From Bacteroidales bacterium UBA5206 (GTDB taxonomy: Bacteria; Bacteroidota; Bacteroidia; Bacteroidales; Tenuifilaceae): DNA of 11,240 bases. Below the pieces are notes generated by a model that was not told the DNA's origin, searched no databases, and saw only the letters and a program-made list of their open reading frames with translations. Shown one piece after another: positions 1 through 6,124 of the stretch; positions within the stretch are counted from its first letter, which is position 1, and each line of letters opens with the position of its first letter. A program made the position numbers and the translations under genes. The stretch is from assembly GCA_002412705.1 (NCBI GenBank), contig DHVO01000209.1, positions 1-11,240 on the forward strand, given 5' to 3'.

Positions 1-794
1 TCAATAAACTTAATACCCATGCTGTAGCCCAGCTTTAGCGAGGTGGGCACCACCGATACCCCAAACCCATTCTCAACCAATCGGAAAATGGAGCTAGCAT
101 TGGCCGTGTAGTGCGATACCAGCGGGGTAAAGCCGCTATCATCAAAAACCTGCATCACGTTAACGTAGTACGACTCGCTAAACGACGAGTCGAACAGAAT
201 AAACGGCTCATCCTTTAGCTGCCCTAGGTTGGTAAAGTTATGCTCGCTAATGGGGTGGTTTTGTGGTAGCACCAGCGAGAAGGTATCAACAAAAACAGGG
301 CGCATACTTAGTCCGCGCGGAACCCTATCCATCCGCACAAAACCCACGTCGATTTCCTGATTTAGCAACGCCTGTATCTGCTCCTCGTTGCGCATCTCGT
401 TAAGGGTAAATATTATGTTGGGATGCTTGGTTCTAAAGCGCAGCAGTAGCTCTGGTATCACCTTTTGCATGGCCGACCCAATGTAGCCCAGCTTAAGGTT
501 GCCATCAATACCATCGTGTAGCAGCTTGGCGTGGGCTACGGCCTCATCAAGCCGCTTAAAGGTTTTTGTTAGCTCATCCCTAAGGTAGGCACCCGCCTGC
601 GTAAGCTCAACCTTGCGGTTGTGGCGCACAAAAAGGGTTATGCCAAGGTCGTCCTCCATCTGCTTAATCTGTCGGCTAAGCCCCGGTTGCGATATGTACA
701 GCCGCTCGGCAGCCTTTCTAAAGTGCAAATCCTTGGCCAGCGCAAGGAAATACTTTAGGTGTCGCAGCTCTATTTGATTACTTGTGGTTATCAT
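1..794 (-). CDS. LysR-family transcriptional regulator, C-terminus cut by window edge
   Basis: I translated the minus strand from ATG at 794; the frame stays open to base 1, giving 264 residues of an expected 290-300, so roughly the last 30 are missing. The N-terminus is a LysR winged helix-turn-helix: a helix with LRHLKYFLALAKDLHF at residues 10-25, then KAAERLYISQPGLSRQI (27-43), where SQPGLSRQI is the recognition helix. The rest is a substrate-binding-like effector domain, with GNLKLGYIGSAM opening its first lobe and FRLVENGFGVSVVP near the visible end. It diverges from hutU with nearly back-to-back promoters, so by genomic context it is a candidate activator of the hut genes that represses itself. 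The effector would plausibly be urocanate or histidine, but that is inference only. LysR identity is certain; the target assignment is not. Confidence 0.95.
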   Translation of the reverse strand, partial: MITTSNQIELRHLKYFLALAKDLHFRKAAERLYISQPGLSRQIKQMEDDLGITLFVRHNRKVELTQAGAYLRDELTKTFKRLDEAVAHAKLLHDGIDGNLKLGYIGSAMQKVIPELLLRFRTKHPNIIFTLNEMRNEEQIQALLNQEIDVGFVRMDRVPRGLSMRPVFVDTFSLVLPQNHPISEHNFTNLGQLKDEPFILFDSSFSESYYVNVMQVFDDSGFTPLVSHYTANASSIFRLVENGFGVSVVPTSLKLGYSMGIKFI

Positions 795-815
795 TGTATG
801 ATAAAAGTAGTCTTA

Positions 816-828
816 TTTGGTATCAAAA
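816..828. promoter_or_regulatory. Candidate LysR operator (T-N11-A with dyad)
   Basis: TTTGGTATCAAA (816-827) is a dyad with 4-bp arms TTTG/CAAA, and T816 to A828 fits the T-N11-A form of LysR-type binding sites. It overlaps the -7 box of the LysR gene and lies just upstream of the hutU -7 box. That is the arrangement expected for a regulator that represses itself and activates the divergent gene. The arms are short and the region is A+T-rich, so chance is possible. Confidence 0.35.
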
Positions 829-831
829 ATA
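824..831 (-). promoter_or_regulatory. -7 box of the LysR gene promoter
   Basis: Read on the minus strand this is TATTTTTG, matching the Bacteroidota -7 consensus TAnnTTTG. A start site about 6 nt further on leaves a leader of roughly 25 nt before the ATG at 794. No clear -33 TTTG lies at the right distance upstream. The box overlaps the dyad at 816-827, so protein bound there would block it. Confidence 0.5.
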
Positions 832-835
832 GACA

Positions 836-843
836 TAACTTTG
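836..843 (+). promoter_or_regulatory. -7 box of the hutU promoter
   Basis: TAACTTTG matches TAnnTTTG exactly. A TTTG at 816-819 could serve as the -33 element, with a slightly short spacer of 16 nt. Transcription from about 849 would give a leader of roughly 145 nt that contains the purine run at 861-872 and the heptamer array at 900-962. Confidence 0.55.
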
Positions 844-899
844 CAAATAGAAAATGATATGAGAGGAGGAGAATTGCGACTAGCCTTTAGTGTTTAGCC

Positions 900-962
900 A
901 TCTCTCGTCTAACGTCTCTCGTCTAACGTCTCTCGTCTCTCGTCTAACGTCTCAAGTCTAAT
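900..962 (+). repeat. Heptanucleotide tandem array in the hutU leader, 9 units
   Basis: The stretch divides exactly into 7-bp units: ATCTCTC, GTCTAAC, GTCTCTC, GTCTAAC, GTCTCTC, GTCTCTC, GTCTAAC, GTCTCAA, GTCTAAT. The first and last two are degenerate. It ends 31 bp before the hutU start codon, inside the predicted 5' leader. The purine run GAGAGGAGGAGA at 861-872 is partly complementary to the CTCTC units, so alternative leader pairings are possible. Confidence 0.9.
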
Positions 963-993
963 GAATTAATATAGCAACCTAAATAGTTATACC

Positions 994-2991
994 ATGACAT
1001 TTCAGGAGCAGATACTACAAGGAATACCTCCTGTGCTTCCACCAAAGCGCGAGATTCCTAAGGATGCCAACAGAGCACCTAAACGTAAAGATATTTTAAC
1101 CGTTGAGGAGAAGCAGCTTGCCGTACGCAACGCCCTTCGTTACTTCCCAAAGGAGTGGCACAAGGAGCTTGCCGTTGAGTTTGCTCAGGAGCTTAACGAT
1201 TTTGGCCGTATCTACATGTACCGCTTCAAACCCGAGTACAAGATGTACGCCCGCCCAATTGAGGAGTACCCAGCAAGATGTAAGCAGGCTGCGGCCATCA
1301 TGCTGATGATTCAGAATAACCTTGACCCTGCCGTTGCGCAGCACCCCGAGGAGCTTATTACCTACGGCGGTAACGGTGCGGTGTTCCAAAACTGGGCGCA
1401 GTACCTGCTAGCCATGCAGTACCTAGCCATTATGACCGATGAGCAAACCCTTAACATGTACTCTGGTCACCCAATGGGGCTATTCCCTTCATCAAAGGAG
1501 GCTCCACGCGTGGTGGTTACCAACGGTATGGTTATTCCTAACTACTCATCGCCCGACCATTGGGAGAAGTTCAACGCCCTTGGCGTATCGCAGTACGGAC
1601 AGATGACCGCTGGTTCCTACATGTACATTGGCCCACAGGGTATTGTACACGGTACCACCATCACCGTAATGAACGCCTTCCGCAAGAAGCTAAGTAAGGG
1701 TGAATCAACCAAAGGTAAAATCTTCCTAACCGCTGGTTTGGGCGGTATGAGCGGTGCGCAGCCTAAAGCGGGTAACATTGCGGGTTGTATCACCATTTGC
1801 GCCGAGGTTAACCCCAAAGCAGCGCAAAAACGCCACCAACAGGGTTGGGTTGATGTGCTTGTTGATAACATGGAGGCACTGGTTGCCCGTGTTAAACAGG
1901 CTCAGGCTAACGAGGAGGTGGTTTCCATTGCCTATATCGGTAACGTGGTTGATATTTGGGAGCAGTTCGATAAGGAGAACATCTTTATCCATATTGGTTC
2001 CGACCAAACCTCGCTGCATATTCCTTGGACTGGCGGATACTACCCCGTTGGATTATCGTACGAGGAGTCTAATCGCCTTATCCGCGAGGAGCCAGAGGTG
2101 TTTAAGCTAAAGGTGCAGGAGTCGCTACGCCGCCATGCTGCGGCCATTAACCGCCACACAGCAAAGGGCACCTACTTCTTCGATTATGGCAACGCCTTCC
2201 TACTAGAGGCTTCGCGTGCTGGTGCCGATATTATGGCGCCAAACGGTATCGATTTCCGCTACCCATCGTACGTGCAGGATATCCTAGGCCCAATGTGCTT
2301 CGATTACGGCTTTGGCCCATTCCGTTGGGTTTGCGCATCGGGTAAGCCCGAGGACCTTGACCAAACCGACGCAATTGCAATGCACGTGCTTGAGGATATT
2401 ATGGCCAACTCGCCCGAGGAGATTCAGCTGCAAATGCAGGACAACATCACCTGGATTCGCGATGCCAAGAAGAACAAGATGGTTGTGGGCTCGCAGGCGC
2501 GTATCCTTTACGCCGATGCCCTTGGCCGTATGCGTATTGCCGAGGCCTTTAACAAGGCCATTGCACAGGGCAAGATTGGCCCCGTTGTGCTTGGTCGCGA
2601 CCATCACGACGTGAGCGGAACCGACTCGCCATACCGCGAAACATCAAACATCTACGACGGTAGCAAGTTCACCGCCGATATGGCCATCCAAAACGTTATT
2701 GGCGATAGCTTTAGGGGAGCAACCTGGGTATCTATCCACAACGGTGGTGGAGTTGGCTGGGGCGAGGTTATCAATGGCGGCTTTGGTATGCTGCTAGATG
2801 GTACCCCCGAGGCCGATGTGCGCCTAAAACGCATGCTGTTCTACGATGTGAACAACGGTATTGCCCGTCGCAGCTGGGCGCGCAACAGCGAGGCGCTGTT
2901 CGCCATCAAACGCGAAATGGAACGCACCCCAGAGCTTAAGGTAACCCTACCCAACCTAGTTGACGACGATACCCTAAGCAACCTGTTTTAA
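994..2991 (+). CDS. hutU: Urocanate hydratase (urocanase), long form
   Basis: Second step of histidine catabolism: a cytosolic NAD+-dependent enzyme that hydrates urocanate to 4-imidazolone-5-propionate (EC 4.2.1.49). Family motifs run the whole length: YGGNGAVFQNW (124-134), SGHPMGLFPSS, then LTAGLGGMSGAQPKAG (245-260) for dinucleotide binding, SDQTSLHIPW, FDYGNAF, GPFRW (441-445), DHHDVSGTDSPYRE (536-549) and WVSIHNGGGVGWGE (578-591). At 665 aa it belongs to the long type found in many Bacteroidota and in eukaryotes (about 670 aa) rather than the roughly 555-aa proteobacterial type. A cysteine, Cys435, lies six residues before GPFRW; in the short form, as I recall it, the catalytic Cys sits closer. 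The ATG at 994 is the only sensible start and has no clear Shine-Dalgarno. The gene is G+C-rich like hutG and is transcribed away from the LysR gene. Hut assignment is very secure. Confidence 0.98.
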   Translation: MTFQEQILQGIPPVLPPKREIPKDANRAPKRKDILTVEEKQLAVRNALRYFPKEWHKELAVEFAQELNDFGRIYMYRFKPEYKMYARPIEEYPARCKQAAAIMLMIQNNLDPAVAQHPEELITYGGNGAVFQNWAQYLLAMQYLAIMTDEQTLNMYSGHPMGLFPSSKEAPRVVVTNGMVIPNYSSPDHWEKFNALGVSQYGQMTAGSYMYIGPQGIVHGTTITVMNAFRKKLSKGESTKGKIFLTAGLGGMSGAQPKAGNIAGCITICAEVNPKAAQKRHQQGWVDVLVDNMEALVARVKQAQANEEVVSIAYIGNVVDIWEQFDKENIFIHIGSDQTSLHIPWTGGYYPVGLSYEESNRLIREEPEVFKLKVQESLRRHAAAINRHTAKGTYFFDYGNAFLLEASRAGADIMAPNGIDFRYPSYVQDILGPMCFDYGFGPFRWVCASGKPEDLDQTDAIAMHVLEDIMANSPEEIQLQMQDNITWIRDAKKNKMVVGSQARILYADALGRMRIAEAFNKAIAQGKIGPVVLGRDHHDVSGTDSPYRETSNIYDGSKFTADMAIQNVIGDSFRGATWVSIHNGGGVGWGEVINGGFGMLLDGTPEADVRLKRMLFYDVNNGIARRSWARNSEALFAIKREMERTPELKVTLPNLVDDDTLSNLF

Positions 2992-3040
2992 CAAGTTCTT
3001 AAAGTAGTGTTGCTCTAGTGAGAAACTCATAAAGCAACCT

Positions 3041-3048
3041 TAATTTTG
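3041..3048 (+). promoter_or_regulatory. Possible -7 box in the hutU-hutG gap
   Basis: TAATTTTG fits TAnnTTTG. The predicted start site would fall at about 3054-3055, exactly where the large hairpin begins. No TTG lies at a normal -33 distance (the nearest, 3010-3012, is 28 nt away). If it is used, the hutG transcript would open with the hairpin and its U-run, a layout that would permit attenuation. Confidence 0.3.
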
Positions 3049-3054
3049 ATATAG

Positions 3055-3098
3055 ATGGATACTGGAAGGGACACACTCCCTTCCATATCCATTTTTTT
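3055..3098 (+). terminator. Strong intrinsic terminator after hutU
   Basis: ATGGATA (3055-3061), one bulged C, then TGGAAGGGA (3063-3071) pair perfectly with TCCCTTCCA (3077-3085) and TATCCAT (3086-3092) across the 5-nt loop CACAC. Six more T follow the stem (3093-3098). This is a 16-bp stem with a U-tract, a textbook rho-independent terminator 63 bp after the hutU stop. The in-frame ATG at 3055 is part of the stem and should not be used as the hutG start. Confidence 0.88.
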
Positions 3099-3126
3099 AT
3101 ACCCGAAAACAACAAAAAACACAACG

Positions 3127-4131
3127 GTGAGCACCACAATTAACGCCGAGTATAACCCCGCCGAGCGCAGCTTCTGGGAGGGTCGTAAATCCAATCCCGA
3201 TATGGGGAACCAGTACTGGCATCAGCAAATAGAGCTGGTAAACCTAAATCAGCTTACCAGCGCCGCGCTGCAGCCCATTGATGTAGCCCTGCTTGGCTAC
3301 GTGTGCGATGAGGGCGTACGCCGAAACCGCGGCCGTATTGGCGCCCACGAGGGCCCCAAGGCCATACGCGAGCGGCTGGCCAAGCAGCCCATACACTTCG
3401 ATACCAAACGGGTGGTTGATGCGGGCGATATTGTTTGCTCCGACGACGATATGGAATCCTGCCAGCAGCTCTTTGCCCGCAGCATAACCCAGCTGCTACA
3501 GCAGAGCGTATTCCCCATTGCCCTTGGTGGTGGGCACGATATGTCCTACGGCCACTTTCTGGGCATATGGGATGCCATAAAGGATACCCCCAAGCGCCGC
3601 GTGGCCATAATCAACTTCGATGCCCACTTCGATTTGCGTCCCGTTGAGGGGCGCCCCAACTCCGGCACCCCCTTTAACCAGGTGCTAACCCAGTTTGCCG
3701 CGCAGGGCGTTACTGTCGATTACTTTGCCATTGGCATACAGCAGCAGTCCAACACCCGCGAGCTGTTCCAAATAGCCCGCCAGCGCAACATTGGCTACGC
3801 CATAAACTACGATTGCGAGTCGGCAAGCGTCGAGATGGAAGCCCTAAAAGCCCGCCTGCGCCCCATTGTGGAGCGCAACGATTACCTCTACGTAACAATA
3901 GATATGGACGGCTTCTCCTCGGCCTATGCGCCGGGCGTAAGCGCCCCATCGCCGCTGGGCTTTACACCCTACTTTGTGTTTAAGCTGCTAAGCTACCTGC
4001 TAAGCACCCAAAAGGTGATAGCCTTTGATATTGCCGAGTTCAATCCCTCATTCGACCGCGACAAGCACACCGCCACCCTCGCAGCCAAAATTGTGGACTT
4101 TGTGGTAATGAACCACCGCCCAGCCCTTTAA
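3127..4131 (+). CDS. hutG: Formimidoylglutamase (arginase/agmatinase fold)
   Basis: Ureohydrolase-family enzyme with a binuclear Mn site that hydrolyses N-formimidoyl-L-glutamate to glutamate and formamide (EC 3.5.3.8), the last step of one branch of histidine degradation. Counting from GTG at 3127 (334 aa), the metal-binding motifs are GGGHD (134-138), NFDAHFD (163-169, giving the D-x-H-x-D ligands) and TIDMDGF (257-263, D259 and D261). The SGTPFNQ segment and the C-terminal AFDIAEFNPSFDRDKHTA are typical of HutG-like proteins. The frame opens further upstream, to an ATG at 3055, but that codon sits in a terminator stem and the added 24 residues resemble nothing in the family. The GTG start gives a normal N-terminus just before YNPAERSFWEGR and a normal length. 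Context next to hutU supports HutG over arginase or agmatinase. Confidence 0.9.
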   Translation: MSTTINAEYNPAERSFWEGRKSNPDMGNQYWHQQIELVNLNQLTSAALQPIDVALLGYVCDEGVRRNRGRIGAHEGPKAIRERLAKQPIHFDTKRVVDAGDIVCSDDDMESCQQLFARSITQLLQQSVFPIALGGGHDMSYGHFLGIWDAIKDTPKRRVAIINFDAHFDLRPVEGRPNSGTPFNQVLTQFAAQGVTVDYFAIGIQQQSNTRELFQIARQRNIGYAINYDCESASVEMEALKARLRPIVERNDYLYVTIDMDGFSSAYAPGVSAPSPLGFTPYFVFKLLSYLLSTQKVIAFDIAEFNPSFDRDKHTATLAAKIVDFVVMNHRPAL

Positions 4132-4148
4132 GCCATCCCAACCACCAC

Positions 4149-4177
4149 AACCCCAAGCCCCGTAATGGGGTTTTTTT
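4149..4177 (+). terminator. Intrinsic terminator after hutG
   Basis: AACCCC (4149-4154) can pair with GGGGTT (4167-4172), or alternatively CCCC (4158-4161) with GGGG (4167-4170), followed by T at 4171-4177. It begins 18 bp after the hutG stop and closes the G+C-rich hut block. Confidence 0.7.
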
Positions 4178-4223
4178 ATTGCAAAAAGTTGAAGGGCAGG
4201 GTAAAATGGTAAGTTATTTTTAT

Positions 4224-4231
4224 TAGGTTTG
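4224..4231 (+). promoter_or_regulatory. -7 box upstream of the DUF2971-like gene
   Basis: TAGGTTTG matches TAnnTTTG, with a predicted start near 4237 and a leader of about 95 nt. No -33 TTG is well placed. A small imperfect dyad covers the predicted start (ACAAC at 4238-4242 with GTTGT at 4244-4248, and outer GTAC at 4236-4239 and 4250-4253), so an operator is possible. Confidence 0.4.
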
Positions 4232-4332
4232 ATATGTACAACGGTTGTCGTACAAATTCCTTTCAAGTTTTGGTGAATATGTAGGATGTTGTAGTATAGA
4301 TAAGTAAGTTGGGCATAATTACATAATACGAT

Positions 4333-5121
4333 ATGCAGGTTCACATCAACAAAGTTATAGAGTTTGGAAGTAATGACTTCTTATGGAAATACCTTGATTT
4401 ACACAAGTTATTTTCGTTTCTTCTAAATAAAAGTTTATATTTTACAAGATTGGATAACTTTGAAGACCCGCTAGAAGGATTAACAGAAAAAGTTTTAGGT
4501 GAAATGGCATTTAATGAAGGAATCCCTGATGATTTAAATCCAACATTCACTGAGGAAGAAAAGAATAGTATACTAACTGGAAAAAGAAATAGAGATATTT
4601 TTATAAAAAATGAAATCGAAAAATCTCAAAAAACACAATTTGCAAACTGTTGGTTTGTAGGAGAAAAAGAATCATTTGCAATGTGGAATATATATTCTAA
4701 TAATGACAGTATTGCAATCCGATATAATCCTCAAGAACTACTAAATATTGTAATCCCATCTGCAGAATCTTATAGACACAATCATTTTAAAGACTTTATT
4801 TATGGATTTGTAGATTATGACAATATATGGCCTTTTAATTTTTTTGAAGAAAGTAAGAAAAAAATAAAATATTCTTCATTTAAAAAAGACTTAAGTTATA
4901 TCCACGAAAGAGAATTCAGATTTGTATCAGTGGTTTCTGCCTCTCAAATTGACAAGTACGAAAAGTTTGAATTACCACTAGGAGATATTGTTAAAGATAA
5001 CTTTAAAATATATGCAAACCCGTATATGGAATCTTGGAAGTTTAATAATCTAAGTAAAATTTTAGAAAAGTTTTCAATACAAGACAAACTAATAAAGTCT
5101 GATTTAAAAGTAAAAAAATAA
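4333..5121 (+). CDS. DUF2971-like protein of unknown function
   Basis: A 262-aa cytosolic protein with no signal peptide or membrane segment. Its pattern matches DUF2971 proteins as I know them: an N-terminal LWKYLDLHKLFSFLLNKSLYFTRLDNF-type segment leading to EDPLEG (about 17-49), a central FANCWF (103-108) followed by SFAMWNIYS (114-122) and SIAIRYN, and a C-terminal KKDLSYIHEREFRFV (184-198). No biochemical role is established for this family that I can state. The conserved Cys/Trp and HEREFR positions look like an active or binding site, but that is inference. Codons are strongly A/T-biased (TTT, AAA, ATA, TTA), in sharp contrast to hutG immediately upstream, which suggests horizontal acquisition. 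Repeat copy A begins 5 bp after its stop codon. The family call rests on motif memory, not on a search. Confidence 0.8.
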   Translation: MQVHINKVIEFGSNDFLWKYLDLHKLFSFLLNKSLYFTRLDNFEDPLEGLTEKVLGEMAFNEGIPDDLNPTFTEEEKNSILTGKRNRDIFIKNEIEKSQKTQFANCWFVGEKESFAMWNIYSNNDSIAIRYNPQELLNIVIPSAESYRHNHFKDFIYGFVDYDNIWPFNFFEESKKKIKYSSFKKDLSYIHEREFRFVSVVSASQIDKYEKFELPLGDIVKDNFKIYANPYMESWKFNNLSKILEKFSIQDKLIKSDLKVKK

Positions 5122-5126
5122 CTATG

Positions 5127-5218
5127 CCCCCGTTCGCCCAAGGCTCCAAAGCCAAGTATAACCGCGTTCGGCGGTCGACTGTGCCGCCGTCGGACTATTC
5201 TTGCAGGCTGTGCCTGCG
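5127..5218 (+). repeat. Hairpin-rich intergenic repeat, copy A (short form)
   Basis: It shares long near-identical blocks with copy B: CCCCCGTTC, GGCTCCAAAGCC, AGTATAACCGCGTTCGGCG, GCCGCCGTCGGACTATTC and TTGCAGGC...GCCTGCG. It contains three hairpins: GGCT/AGCC (5142-5145, 5150-5153), CGGCGG/CCGCCG (5169-5174, 5184-5189) and GCAGGC/GCCTGC (5203-5208, 5212-5217). It is much more G+C-rich than the genes on either side and starts 5 bp after a stop codon. No open frame spans it convincingly and no U-tract follows, so it is not a simple terminator. The family is not named here because I cannot identify it with certainty. Confidence 0.85.
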
Positions 5219-5282
5219 TGTTTTCTTGTTGGTGCTGGTGATACAAATGCGAAAGTTTTTTCTATTTTAGTCTAGTTTTAAT

Positions 5283-5314
5283 AAGGGGTATGCCGCTGGC
5301 GGCTAACTTCCCTT
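5283..5314 (+). other. Hairpin in the leader region of the one-TM protein gene
   Basis: The inner stem GCCG/CGGC (5292-5295, 5300-5303) with loop CTGG lies inside an outer AAGGG/CCCTT (5283-5287, 5310-5314). It sits 46 bp before the start at 5361. Its TATGCCGC core echoes the TATGCCGCC block of copy B, so it may be a remnant of the same repeat family. The rest of 5219-5360 shows no gene; TAGTTTTA near 5272 is only a poor -7 match. Confidence 0.35.
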
Positions 5315-5360
5315 CAGATATAATTACTGACCGAAAGTTTTAATGTAAAAAGCAAGCATT

Positions 5361-5828
5361 ATGATAGCTTTATGTATAATTGATGACTTAAAAGTTGTGA
5401 GTGGTTTTTTAACTCCTCTTATAGCAATTCTTGCAGTTTATATAGCGTATCAGCAATATTACATAAATAAGCAGAAACTGAAGTTGGATTTATATGAAAA
5501 GAGATACAGGATATTTGATGAGACCAAAAAGATCTTACTTAAAATAAATCAAGAAGCCAAAATTGATACGATTGAATTGCGTGATTTTATGTTCAGTACA
5601 AATGATAGGATATTTCTGTTTGAACCTGAAATTAATCAATTCATTATGGATATTAAAGAAAAAGCCATAGCGCTTAATAGTTCAGAGGCGAATCTTAGAG
5701 CGCAATTTAGCTCGGATGAAAGAGCGGAGCAGGCTGCGAAAAATTCAATGTTGACAAAATGGTTTTCTTTTGAATATGAAAACATTGAGAAACGATTTTT
5801 GAAGTATCTTGATTTTAAAGAGTTGTGA
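5361..5828 (+). CDS. Small one-TM membrane-anchored helical protein
   Basis: 155 aa. Residues about 13-32 (SGFLTPLIAILAVYIAYQQY) form a single N-terminal transmembrane helix, followed by a basic, helical stretch NKQKLKLDLYEKRYRIFDETKKILLKI (about 36-62). The remainder is charged and predicted helical. I have seen this layout (FLTP-IA-IAAYIAYQQ, then KLKLDL-ekR--iy) in uncharacterised proteins of accessory regions in many bacteria, but no function is known to me. There is no cleavable signal and no catalytic motif. Composition is A+T-rich, like the neighbours on both sides. It lies between two direct copies of the hairpin repeat, with copy B beginning about 30 bp after its stop. ATG 5361 is the first start in frame and gives the complete TM helix. 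Confidence 0.75.
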   Translation: MIALCIIDDLKVVSGFLTPLIAILAVYIAYQQYYINKQKLKLDLYEKRYRIFDETKKILLKINQEAKIDTIELRDFMFSTNDRIFLFEPEINQFIMDIKEKAIALNSSEANLRAQFSSDERAEQAAKNSMLTKWFSFEYENIEKRFLKYLDFKEL

Positions 5829-5850
5829 AAATGCAATTAAGATAACTTTG
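5823..5850 (+). promoter_or_regulatory. Candidate promoter reading into repeat copy B
   Basis: TTG at 5823-5825 and TAACTTTG at 5843-5850 are 17 nt apart, one of the few full -33/-7 pairs in the window. Transcription would start near 5856, at the first bases of repeat copy B, and could give a structured RNA or a long leader for the pseudouridine synthase gene. Copy A has no equivalent upstream, so this may be coincidental. Confidence 0.3.
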
Positions 5851-5857
5851 TTTCCCC

Positions 5858-5976
5858 CCCCCGTTCCCCCACGGCTCCAAAGCCTAGTATAACCGCGTTC
5901 GGCGTTCGGCTCCCGCTAAAGAACATCGGGACAAGTTATGCCGCCGTCGGACTATTCTTGCAGGCTCCCGCCTGCG
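5858..5976 (+). repeat. Hairpin-rich intergenic repeat, copy B (long form)
   Basis: A direct second copy of the element at 5127-5218, about 30 bp after a stop codon. It shares the GGCT/AGCC hairpin (5873-5876, 5881-5884) and GCAGGC/GCCTGC (5960-5965, 5970-5975), where the loop is TCCC instead of TGT. In place of the short TCGACTGT loop of copy A it carries an insert with its own hairpin TCCCG/CGGGA (5911-5915, 5927-5931). The insert is nested within CGGCG/CGCCG (5900-5904, 5942-5946), so the main stem is preserved while its tip has changed. A run of eight C (5854-5862 region) precedes it. Confidence 0.85.
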
Positions 5977-6040
5977 GTTAGTGGTTAGAATTGTTTTGCT
6001 CCATTTTATCCCAGCAGAAACTTAGCAACTTTTCTCCTTG

Positions 6041-6060
6041 GTATTAGTTAGGGCTAATAC
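6041..6060. promoter_or_regulatory. Perfect 7-bp inverted repeat upstream of the pseudouridine synthase gene
   Basis: GTATTAG at 6041-6047 and CTAATAC at 6054-6060 are exact reverse complements around the 6-bp centre TTAGGG. The dyad lies 18 bp before the -7 box at 6079, covering the -33 region, which suits an operator. It could also be a hairpin or chance in A+T-rich DNA. The rest of 5977-6124 shows no gene. Confidence 0.4.
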
Positions 6061-6078
6061 ATATACTAATCTATTGTT

Positions 6079-6086
6079 TACATTTG
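6079..6086 (+). promoter_or_regulatory. -7 box of the pseudouridine synthase gene
   Basis: TACATTTG matches TAnnTTTG; a start near 6092 gives a leader of about 33 nt to ATG 6125. This placement also argues against the TTG at 6101 as the start, since it would leave fewer than 10 nt of leader. Confidence 0.45.
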
Positions 6087-6124
6087 ACGCATTGTAAAAG
6101 TTGGTAATAAACTTAATTAAAAGT

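Noticed and set aside
1096..2834. Open frames antisense to or out of phase with hutU
   Set aside because: They are shadows of a long G+C-rich gene with strong family motifs; no start signals or domain patterns.
3055..3126. Upstream extension of hutG to ATG 3055
   Set aside because: The ATG and following codons are the stem and U-tract of a perfect terminator hairpin, and the added residues do not resemble HutG N-termini.
3297..3949. Open frames overlapping hutG in other phases
   Set aside because: Arg/Pro/Ser-rich translations typical of off-frame reading of G+C-rich DNA.
4048..4344. Minus-strand frame spanning the hutG terminator
   Set aside because: It runs through the terminator and the next promoter and has no protein-like pattern.
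4944..5246. Minus-strand frame across repeat copy A
   Set aside because: Half lies antisense to the DUF2971-like gene, half in the repeat; no promoter and no domain.
5127..5976. CRISPR array or simple terminators for the A/B repeats
   Set aside because: Only two good copies, about 730 bp apart with a gene between them, and no U-tracts follow the stems.
6101..6124. TTG start of the pseudouridine synthase
   Set aside because: An in-frame ATG at 6125 fits the promoter spacing, and the extra eight residues are not conserved-looking.
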